The notes beneath the pieces were generated by a model that was not told the origin of the DNA, searched no databases, and saw only the letters and a list, made by a program, of their open reading frames with translations. A stretch of 6,307 nt of DNA, from NCBI GenBank assembly GCA_021804305.1, contig JAJZKF010000031.1:1-6307 (forward strand), read 5' to 3'. Both the position numbers and the translations under genes were made by a program. The stretch is from Microcaldota archaeon (GTDB taxonomy: Archaea; Micrarchaeota; Micrarchaeia; Micrarchaeales; CABMGC01). Of the stretch, positions 1 to 5,800 are shown in pieces (position 1 is the first letter of the stretch; each line of letters opens with the position of its first letter).

Positions 1-561
1 GTATCCGATCCAGATCGGCCATCCCCAGACATAGACGAATGCCAGGTATGAGAATGTAAGGAACTTGACCACGTTTATCCCGCTTCTCCAGAGATTTGAA
101 GAGTATACGATCTTTGCAAACCTCGTCTTCATCTTCGATGAAGTGCCTCGGGCAGCCATGAATGCATCCACAAAGGAGTGCCTTATCACGATTATTATCA
201 GGACAAAGAGCGGTATTACATTGACGAAAGAGTAGACTATCCAGAAGACGTACTCGACTACCCTGTCTCCTGCAACGTCTATTCTCGGGCCGAACTTTGC
301 CGACCTCGAGACCTTCTGCTTGATCTCCTTTATGCGCTTTGCGTACCTTGCATCTCCTGCTGCGGATCTTAGGTAGTCAGAGAGCGAGACCTTGCGTCCG
401 CTTGCCTCCCAGACCGCAAGATATCCGTCCGCCGCATCAAGGGCCATGGTAATGGCTATAAGGAGCATTATCAGGACCGGGTTCTGCCTGATTATGACAA
501 GATAGGCCGCGAATATGCCAAGTGCTACCCTGAAGTACGTTGTCGCGTCTGCAGCTCTCAT
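1..561 (-). CDS. CDP-alcohol phosphotransferase family membrane enzyme (PgsA-like), 3' end beyond window
   Basis: The frame stays open from the ATG at 561-559 to the window edge (187 codons, C-terminus missing). An in-frame TGA lies directly before the ATG and GGAGAG sits just upstream, which fixes the start. Signature residues are D42-x2-D45-G46-x2-A49 and, further on, G91-x3-D95-x3-D99. These supply all four metal-binding aspartates of the CDP-alcohol phosphotransferase family, which swaps CMP for an alcohol on a CDP-activated lipid. Hydrophobic stretches at about residues 12-24, 28-41, 102-126 and 163-179 fit a polytopic membrane protein. R127 to R138 resembles the PgsA-type segment with two spaced arginines. 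In an archaeon the donor would be CDP-archaeol and the product an archaetidyl-glycerol- or inositol-phosphate type lipid; the acceptor cannot be read from sequence. Two oddities: the Arg usual after A49 is Val, and about 41 residues rich in Lys/Arg separate A49 from G91, where about 8-9 is normal. Confidence 0.85.
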   Translation of the reverse strand, partial: MRAADATTYFRVALGIFAAYLVIIRQNPVLIMLLIAITMALDAADGYLAVWEASGRKVSLSDYLRSAAGDARYAKRIKEIKQKVSRSAKFGPRIDVAGDRVVEYVFWIVYSFVNVIPLFVLIIIVIRHSFVDAFMAARGTSSKMKTRFAKIVYSSNLWRSGINVVKFLTFSYLAFVYVWGWPIWIGY

Positions 562-565
562 TCAT

Positions 566-571
566 CTCTCC
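566..571 (-). promoter_or_regulatory. Shine-Dalgarno site of the CDP-alcohol phosphotransferase gene
   Basis: Minus-strand GGAGAG ends four bases before the ATG at 561. It overlaps an out-of-frame ATG at 565-563 (ATGAATG). It supports the start at 561, which gives the frame carrying the Asp motif. Confidence 0.55.
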
Positions 572-590
572 GCTTTCTATTGTTATCCAC

Positions 591-600
591 ATATATTTAA
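591..600 (-). promoter_or_regulatory. TATA box for the leftward gene, possibly also usable rightward
   Basis: Minus-strand TTAAATATAT is centred about 34 bases before the ATG at 561. At usual archaeal spacing, transcription would start near 570 with a very short leader. The element is nearly symmetrical in AT content and reads ATATATTTAA on the plus strand, so it could also bind TBP for ileS, giving a leader of about 35 bases. A separate, weaker ileS candidate is the AT-rich stretch at 604-620. Nothing resembling a Shine-Dalgarno precedes the ileS ATG. Confidence 0.5.
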
Positions 601-657
601 GAGCTTATTACTATACTCTATCTGTTGACTTGCAATTAAAGCCCGGCCCGTGTTAGC

Positions 658-3600
658 ATGACTGATCTAAACAAGAACGAGGAGGAGATTCTAAGGTATT
701 GGGGCGAGAACAAGATACCAGATCTGGTAACCGAGAAGAACCGCGGAAAGAAGAAGTTCTACTTCCTTGACGGCCCTCCTTTTGTCAGCGGAGACCTCCA
801 CCCCGGGCAGATGTGGGTCAAGTCTATGAAGGACGTGATCCTCAGGTACAAGAGGCTGCGCGGGTTCGATGTCTACGCAAGGGCGGGGTACGACGTCCAC
901 GGCCTTCCAATAGAGAAGAAGGTCGAGGCAAACCTGAAGGTGGCGACAAAGAAGGAGATAGAGACAAGGATAGGGATCGATGCATTCATCAGGAGCTGCA
1001 AGGAGTATGTCAGCTCTTACATGGGCAGGATGGACTCGGACTACAGGCGATTCGGGATGTCGCTGGACTTCTCGAATCCCTATGTGCCCTCAACAAAGTC
1101 CTACATGGAGATAGAGTGGCAGTTCTTCAAGAAGATATACGACAAGGGCCTTGTCTACAAACAACTGCGTGCGACAACCTACTGCAAGAGCTGCCAGACC
1201 GCGGTATCGCAGGGAAGCATGGAGCTCGAGTATAAGGAAGACAACGACCCATCCATACTTGTCGCATTCAAGATTAACGGGGCCAGGTCGAAGTCAAAGG
1301 TAGAGATCAGGGGCGATGCATACCTGCTCATATGGACCACGACCCCATGGACACTTCCAGCGAACATGGCAGTTGCCGCAAATCCTAAGGAGCTCTACGT
1401 CATCGCAAAGATCGGTGACAAGAGACTGATATTTGCAAAGGGCAGGCAGGACTTCGTCTCAAGTGCATTAAACGAGAGCACGGTCGTAGAGAGCGAGTTT
1501 TATGGGAGCGAACTTGAGGGTCTCCAATACACAAGCCCGCTTGAGGCTGCAGTGGAGAAGCAGAAGGAGTTCAGGAAGTACCACAAGGTCGTAATGGCAG
1601 AGGAACTAGTCACAATCAGCGAGGGAAGCGGGCTTGTCCATATCGCGCCTGGCCACGGGCTTGATGACTATCTTGTAGGAAAGAGGGAGAAGATACCGAT
1701 ATTCTCTCCGGTCGGGGAGCAGGGCGAGTACACGAGCGAGGCCGGGAAATATGCGGGCCTTATAGTCCCTGAACAGGCTAACAAGGCGGTACTGGCGGAC
1801 CTGAAGGCCTCGGGATCATTACTGCATCATGCCTCGGTAACCCACAGCTATCCCCATTGCTGGAGATGCGATACAAAGCTGATATACATCGCTACGGAGC
1901 AGTGGTTCATAAACATACAGAAGGTCAAGAGGCGCCTGATAAACGAGAACAGGAAGGTATCGTGGCATCCGCCAGAGGCGAGCAAGTGGCAGGAGGAAAT
2001 ACTCCAGGGATCTCCGGACTGGACCATATCAAGGCAGAGGTACTGGGGAACCCCGATACCGATATGGATCTGCGAGTGCGGAGAACGGAAGGTGATAGGT
2101 TCACTGGACGAGTTGGAAGAGAACGCTACGGACAGGGCGTATGTAGCATCGCTCGATGACCTACACAGGGATCATGTCGACAGGATAAGATTGAGATGCG
2201 CGGCATGCGGCAAGGAGATGAAGAGGATAAACGACGTACTCGACGTGTGGTTCGACTCGAGCGTTGCCTACAGGGCCAGCCTGACGCAGGAGCAGTTCGA
2301 CTCTCTCTTCCCTGTGGACTTCATCCTTGAGGGCGTAGACCAGCTCAGGGGATGGTTCTCGTACCAGCTGAAGATGGGAACCATGATCAATGGTAAGAGT
2401 CCGTTCAAGCACGTCGGGATAGATGGAATGATGCTGGGCTCTGACGGGAGGGAGATGCACAAGAAGCTCGGCAACTATGTGCCTCTTGCCGATGTCCTTA
2501 AGTCAGCTACAGCCGACTCCTTCAGGCTCTGGTGCACATCGCACGTGCCGCAACTCGACATCACGTTCAGTATCGAGAAGATAAACGATGCGAACAAGGC
2601 AGTAAGGCTTCTCTACAACATAGCAAATCTCCACAACTACTACTCTGATGCCGTCGGTTACAGATCAAAGAGACTCAAGAAGTCATTCAAGATCGCTGGT
2701 CTCGATCCTGAGGAGAGATGGATATACCTGAAGATGAACTCCACAATAAAAGAGGTTACTAATTACCTGGACAATTATGAGATACACAAGGGAGCAGAGG
2801 CCATAAAGGGGTTCATAATAGAGGATCTCAGCAGGTTCTACCTGCGTATGGCAAAGAAGAAGCTGCTCTACGCAGACAAGAAAAAGGCGCGACTTATTCT
2901 CGACCTGATAAACCATCTGCTCTACAAGACACTCCTGCTCATCTCTCCATACACGCCATTTGCAGCTGAGAGAATATATCTAGACAACTACGGAGAGATG
3001 AAGAGCATAACACTCGAGTCATGGCCCGGATATGACAAGAAGGCAGATGACCCGGGACTTCTGGAGGACTTCGATAGCGCTCTTGCAGCCATAACCGCTC
3101 TGCTCTACAGCAGGGAGAAGGAGGGATTGAAGCTCAGGCAGCCTCTCATGGCCGCGCATCTCGAGGTTACGGACCAGAAGTTCTACGACTCCCTCGTAAA
3201 GCTCTCGAATCTGATAGAGGACTACATAAATATCAAGAAGCTTGATGTCAAGGTGATGCAGAAGGCAGGCCTTGAGGTGAGGCCGGCATTCCAGAAGCTG
3301 GGTCCGGAGTTCAAGGCAAACGCATCGGCGGTGGCCGAGGGACTGAAGAAGGCTGATCCTGATATCATGCTCAAGGAGATAGAGAAGGCGGGCCACTACC
3401 AGCTTCACACTGACAAGGGCACGTTCGCGGTTAACAATGGCCACTTCACCGTGATACGGAAGGCGGAGAGGGAGAATGCTGTTAACTTCAAGTGCGGTAT
3501 CGCCTACGTGGACAAGGAGATAAGCAAGGAGCTGCGGGAGGAGGCGATAATGAGGGAGTTTGAGAGGGGCGTGCAACTTGCGAGAAAAGGTCTTCTTCTT

Positions 3601-3792
3601 AAGAAGTCGGACAAGATAACACTCCTCTACCAATCGCCGCCAGACATCTCATCTATAATAGGCGCCAACTGCAAGAAGATATCAGAAGATGTTAACGCGG
3701 TAGAGGTAAAAGAAGGTACGGACCCGCAGGCCCAGGCCACGGAGCTTGAGCTGGAGGATGAAACAATCAGAATATACGTGAGGAAGGTATGA
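658..3792 (+). CDS. ileS: Isoleucyl-tRNA synthetase (isoleucine--tRNA ligase)
   Basis: Cytoplasmic class Ia synthetase that charges tRNA-Ile with isoleucine; 1044 aa, normal for archaeal IleRS. Domains in order: Rossmann fold opening with FLDGPPFVSG and the HIGH-equivalent H48-P-G-Q51; a Cys pair C176/C179; the CP1 editing domain with TTTPWTLP (227-234) and GHGLDD (332-337), whose last Asp matches the editing aspartate; ISRQRYWGTPIPIW ending at 470; a Cys set C472/C474/C514/C517, likely zinc; DVWFDSS; the KMSKS-equivalent E599-M-H-K-K603 followed by LGN; and an anticodon-binding C-terminal region. The ATG at 658 is the first start after the in-frame TAA at 637. No Shine-Dalgarno is visible, so translation may be leaderless or from a short leader. 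Both nucleotide-binding signatures depart from the usual forms, yet the rest of the fold and editing site look intact, so I read it as the working cellular enzyme. It converges with the zinc-finger gene with no gap. Confidence 0.97.
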   Translation: MTDLNKNEEEILRYWGENKIPDLVTEKNRGKKKFYFLDGPPFVSGDLHPGQMWVKSMKDVILRYKRLRGFDVYARAGYDVHGLPIEKKVEANLKVATKKEIETRIGIDAFIRSCKEYVSSYMGRMDSDYRRFGMSLDFSNPYVPSTKSYMEIEWQFFKKIYDKGLVYKQLRATTYCKSCQTAVSQGSMELEYKEDNDPSILVAFKINGARSKSKVEIRGDAYLLIWTTTPWTLPANMAVAANPKELYVIAKIGDKRLIFAKGRQDFVSSALNESTVVESEFYGSELEGLQYTSPLEAAVEKQKEFRKYHKVVMAEELVTISEGSGLVHIAPGHGLDDYLVGKREKIPIFSPVGEQGEYTSEAGKYAGLIVPEQANKAVLADLKASGSLLHHASVTHSYPHCWRCDTKLIYIATEQWFINIQKVKRRLINENRKVSWHPPEASKWQEEILQGSPDWTISRQRYWGTPIPIWICECGERKVIGSLDELEENATDRAYVASLDDLHRDHVDRIRLRCAACGKEMKRINDVLDVWFDSSVAYRASLTQEQFDSLFPVDFILEGVDQLRGWFSYQLKMGTMINGKSPFKHVGIDGMMLGSDGREMHKKLGNYVPLADVLKSATADSFRLWCTSHVPQLDITFSIEKINDANKAVRLLYNIANLHNYYSDAVGYRSKRLKKSFKIAGLDPEERWIYLKMNSTIKEVTNYLDNYEIHKGAEAIKGFIIEDLSRFYLRMAKKKLLYADKKKARLILDLINHLLYKTLLLISPYTPFAAERIYLDNYGEMKSITLESWPGYDKKADDPGLLEDFDSALAAITALLYSREKEGLKLRQPLMAAHLEVTDQKFYDSLVKLSNLIEDYINIKKLDVKVMQKAGLEVRPAFQKLGPEFKANASAVAEGLKKADPDIMLKEIEKAGHYQLHTDKGTFAVNNGHFTVIRKAERENAVNFKCGIAYVDKEISKELREEAIMREFERGVQLARKGLLLKKSDKITLLYQSPPDISSIIGANCKKISEDVNAVEVKEGTDPQAQATELELEDETIRIYVRKV

Positions 3793-3804
3793 TCAGCCCT
3801 GATC
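3791..3804. repeat. Perfect short inverted repeat across the convergent gene ends
   Basis: GATCAG-CC-CTGATC is a perfect inverted repeat (five-base-pair stem with a GCCC loop, or six with a two-base loop). It covers most of the ileS stop codon and the last codons and stop of the opposing gene. No T-tract flanks it on either strand, so a terminator role is not supported beyond its position. Confidence 0.4.
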
Positions 3805-3987
3805 CTTCGACATTGACTTGAAGGCCTTTCTCCTCTTCATGACAGACCAGCAGTCCTTGCAGATCACTATCCTCTGCGTCTTGCTGACCCTCCTGGAGCT
3901 CTTGATGCAGTTGTTGCATATCTTCCTGTTGCAGTACCGGCATAGATCATGCTTGTATATCTCGGCACTGCATCTCTCGCATAGCAT
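3793..3987 (-). CDS. Small eight-cysteine zinc-finger protein, FYVE/cross-brace-like
   Basis: A 64-aa protein with four CxxC pairs: C3/C6, C16/C19, C24/C27 and C43/C46. The spacing C-x2-C-x9-C-x2-C-x4-C-x2-C-x15-C-x2-C closely follows the FYVE finger, in which two zinc ions are bound in a cross-brace. LCRYCNRKICNNC recalls the central FYVE segment and RIVICKDCW recalls its closing RVCxxCY-like segment. The FYVE lipid-binding basic motif (RRHHC) is absent (HDLC instead), so phosphoinositide binding should not be assumed. A basic stretch (MKRRKAFK) near the C-terminus could contact nucleic acid or acidic partners. No signal peptide or membrane segment is seen. The ATG at 3987 is the only reasonable start. 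It has no Shine-Dalgarno, but a TATA box lies 47 bases upstream. Its stop codon abuts that of ileS. The function is unknown; a zinc-ribbon-type adaptor or a RING-like fold are alternatives. Confidence 0.75.
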   Translation of the reverse strand: MLCERCSAEIYKHDLCRYCNRKICNNCIKSSRRVSKTQRIVICKDCWSVMKRRKAFKSMSKDQG

Positions 3988-4029
3988 AGAATCACAGTTA
4001 TAGAATTGCTTTCCATTTGGTAGGGCAAG

Positions 4030-4038
4030 ATATAAAAA
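4030..4038 (-). promoter_or_regulatory. TATA box for the zinc-finger gene
   Basis: Minus-strand TTTTTATAT is centred about 47 bases before the ATG at 3987. It predicts a transcription start near 4008 and a leader of about 20 bases. Read rightward it is TATAAAAA-like, but a better-placed box serves guaA. Confidence 0.5.
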
Positions 4039-4070
4039 TCATCTGTTGTCAGCCGTTTTGACCCCAATCC

Positions 4071-4086
4071 AGAAAAGGATATATAG
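4071..4086 (+). promoter_or_regulatory. guaA promoter: purine-rich BRE-like stretch plus TATA box
   Basis: AGAAAAGG (4071-4078), a BRE-like purine run, is followed by ATATATAG (4079-4086). The TATA centre lies about 25 bases before the guaA ATG at 4108, which places the predicted transcript start at or next to the start codon. This suggests a leaderless guaA mRNA. The TAG that closes the guaA frame upstream lies inside this box. Confidence 0.6.
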
Positions 4087-4107
4087 CTGATCCGCCAAAG
4101 GAAGTAC

Positions 4108-5652
4108 ATGATGCTGGATTCCATACTAGTTTTTGATTTCGGGGGTCAATACTGCCACCTGATAGCCAGGAGGGTAAGGGAGAGCAACGTATATTCCGAG
4201 ATCGTCTCCGGAGAGATCTCAAAGCAGGAACTGAACGGGATACGGTCCAGGCTTAACGTCAAGGGCATAATACTCTCTGGCGGACCCTCAAGCATATATG
4301 AGAAGGGAGCGCCGCGGCTTGACAGGGGAGTAATAGAGAGCGGGATACCAATACTCGGAATATGCTATGGCCATCAACTGCTCGCCAGCTCCATGTCCGG
4401 AAGGGTCGTTCCGGCCAAGAAGACGGAGTACGGGATTGCTCAGGCGAACGTCAATAGCAGATCGGATCTCTTTAAGGGATCGAGAGGGAAGGAACAGGTC
4501 TGGATGAGCCACGGTGATACCGTCATCAAGGCCCCAAAGAGTGCCAAGATACTTGCATCGACCCCTAACTGTCCGGTCGCGGCCTTTGGCGATGTGAAGG
4601 GTAAGGTTTATGGCGTACAGTGGCATCCGGAGGTCATGCACACGCCGAATGGAGGGCTGATACTAAACAACTTCATCTTTGGAATCTGTCATGTCAAACG
4701 CGACTGGAATGTCACCAATGACTTAGGCAGGTACGTGAACGAGATAACGGAGCGCATAGGAAACAATAAGGCGATAATAGCATTGAGCGGCGGCATAGAC
4801 TCTACAACTGCAGGAGCAATTGCAGCGAAGGCAATGGGGAAGAACCTGACAGCGGTATTCGTCGATCACGGATTCATGAGGGAAGGCGAGTCCGATCAGA
4901 TATCCGCAATAGCCAAGAAGCTCGGAATGAGATTCATCCGCGTTGAGGCCAAGTCGAGATTCATGGGACACCTGAAGGGGGTAAGCGATCCGGAGCAGAA
5001 GAGAAAGATAATAGGAAGGGAGTTCATAAGGGTCTTCGAGGAGGAGGCAAGAAAGTCGGGAGCAGACTATCTCATACAGGGAACCATATACCCTGACAGG
5101 ATAGAGTCGGGGCACTCGAAGAGATCCAAGGTGATAAAGACGCACCATAATGTGGGGGGGCTCCCTGCGGACATCAAGTTCAAGGGTGTTGTGGAGCCAT
5201 TGAGAGATCTGTATAAGGACGAAGTAAGGGCTGTAGCTGCCAAACTCGGTCTCCCTAAAGCGATGATCAGGAGACAGCCGTTTCCGGGCCCAGGCCTTGC
5301 CGTAAGGATAATCAGCGATATAGACGAGAAAAAACTCGACATAGTAAGGAAGGCAGACCACATAGTTACAGAAGAGTTGGAGAGGTCCGAGATGAAAGAA
5401 CTGCCTTGGCAGTATTTTGCGGTGCTAACAGATACGATGAGCACAGGGGTAAAAGGAGACTCCAGGTCGTACGGATCGGTAATCGCAATAAGGGCAATAG
5501 GAAGCAAGGATGCGATGACAGCAAGCTTCTCTAAGATTCCTTACGACGTCCTTGAGAGGATCTCGACGAGAATAACGAACGAGATAAGCGATGTGGTGAG
5601 AGTGGTCTACGACGTTACCAACAAGCCACCATCCACGATAGAATGGGAGTAA
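4108..5652 (+). CDS. guaA: GMP synthase (glutamine-hydrolysing), single-chain
   Basis: Converts XMP to GMP with ATP and glutamine, the last step of GMP synthesis, in the cytoplasm; 514 aa, full length. The N-terminal class I glutamine amidotransferase domain (about 4-190) has nucleophile C86 in GICYGHQL, the oxyanion region GGPSS, SHGD, and catalytic H173 and E175 in WHPE. The ATP-pyrophosphatase domain (about 205-390) has the PP-loop SGGIDS at 227-232, VDHGFMR, LIQGTIYPD and NVGGLP. The C-terminal dimerisation domain has RQPFPGPGLAVRI (389-401) and the family ending VTNKPPSTIEWE, so the protein is complete. Many euryarchaea encode the two catalytic parts as separate proteins; here they are fused. 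ATG codons at 4108 and 4111 are both possible starts. AAGGAAG just upstream is a weak Shine-Dalgarno, and the promoter position favours a leaderless transcript. A run of seven G at 5154-5160 lies in the NVGGLP codons without breaking the frame. Confidence 0.97.
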   Translation: MMLDSILVFDFGGQYCHLIARRVRESNVYSEIVSGEISKQELNGIRSRLNVKGIILSGGPSSIYEKGAPRLDRGVIESGIPILGICYGHQLLASSMSGRVVPAKKTEYGIAQANVNSRSDLFKGSRGKEQVWMSHGDTVIKAPKSAKILASTPNCPVAAFGDVKGKVYGVQWHPEVMHTPNGGLILNNFIFGICHVKRDWNVTNDLGRYVNEITERIGNNKAIIALSGGIDSTTAGAIAAKAMGKNLTAVFVDHGFMREGESDQISAIAKKLGMRFIRVEAKSRFMGHLKGVSDPEQKRKIIGREFIRVFEEEARKSGADYLIQGTIYPDRIESGHSKRSKVIKTHHNVGGLPADIKFKGVVEPLRDLYKDEVRAVAAKLGLPKAMIRRQPFPGPGLAVRIISDIDEKKLDIVRKADHIVTEELERSEMKELPWQYFAVLTDTMSTGVKGDSRSYGSVIAIRAIGSKDAMTASFSKIPYDVLERISTRITNEISDVVRVVYDVTNKPPSTIEWE

Positions 5653-5712
5653 CAAGTTAAAATTCAGGAAAAGCTTTATCATACAGGATACGTGGGATTT
5701 TAGGAGCAACCC

Positions 5713-5749
5713 GGAATGGCGCAGACTAATTGTCAGCGAAATACGTTCC
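5713..5749 (+). other. Possible RNA hairpin in the guaA-downstream gap
   Basis: CGC-A-GAC (5720-5726), loop TAATT, and GTC-A-GCG (5732-5738) form a stem of 3+3 base pairs around an A-A mismatch. An outer GGAA (5713-5716) can pair with TTCC (5746-5749). A T-tract is absent, so this is not a classical terminator. It could be a leader structure or chance. Confidence 0.25.
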
Positions 5750-5769
5750 AGAGGAGAACACTTTTATAA
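5716..5769 (+). CDS. Possible 17-codon small ORF (MAQTNCQRNTFQRRTLL)
   Basis: ATG at 5716 is preceded by GGAG at 5703-5706 with a nine-base gap, a better Shine-Dalgarno than several real genes here have. A TATA-like CTTTATCAT lies near 5674-5682. The frame ends at TAA 5767-5769, inside the putative TATA box of the next gene. The peptide is basic with no recognisable family. It could be a real microprotein, a leader peptide, or chance in AT-rich spacer; chance is the most likely. Confidence 0.2.
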   Translation: MAQTNCQRNTFQRRTLL

Positions 5770-5771
5770 TA
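5761..5771 (+). promoter_or_regulatory. TATA box for the phosphodiesterase-like gene
   Basis: CTTTTATAATA is centred about 34 bases before the ATG at 5801. It predicts a start near 5792 and a leader of under ten bases. No Shine-Dalgarno lies before the ATG, in keeping with a near-leaderless transcript. The gene is therefore probably not simply co-transcribed with guaA. Confidence 0.55.
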
Positions 5772-5800
5772 CCTGCTGCAATAAGTAAACTGGTTCTTGT

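Noticed and set aside
178..372. Plus-strand 64-aa open frame near the left edge
   Set aside because: It lies antisense to the CDP-alcohol phosphotransferase frame, which carries recognisable catalytic motifs. The plus-strand peptide has no family features.
3019..3633. Long minus-strand open frame (204 codons) opposite ileS
   Set aside because: It is a mirror of the strongly biased ileS codon pattern; its Leu-rich product matches no family and it has no promoter or ribosome site.
658..3792. IleRS as a decaying pseudogene because of its altered HIGH and KMSKS motifs
   Set aside because: The frame is full length; the editing site, zinc-type cysteines, DVWFDSS and C-terminal region are all conserved, and the key His, Gly and second Lys remain.
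4048..4062. GTCA-(7 nt)-TGAC inverted repeat between the two TATA boxes as an operator
   Set aside because: Four-base arms are too short to tell from chance, and no regulator gene is in view.
3867..4124. Minus-strand 85-aa frame overlapping the zinc-finger gene and the guaA promoter
   Set aside because: It overlaps the eight-Cys frame in a different phase and runs through both TATA boxes; its product shows no domain.
5154..5160. Run of seven G in guaA as a possible frameshift site
   Set aside because: The frame is intact on both sides and the codons encode the conserved NVGGLP segment, so neither programmed slippage nor a sequencing error is indicated.
4723..5361. Minus-strand open frame of 212 codons opposite guaA
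   Set aside because: It is antisense to the conserved ATP-pyrophosphatase domain. Its Tyr/Leu/Ser-rich sequence looks like complement of coding DNA.
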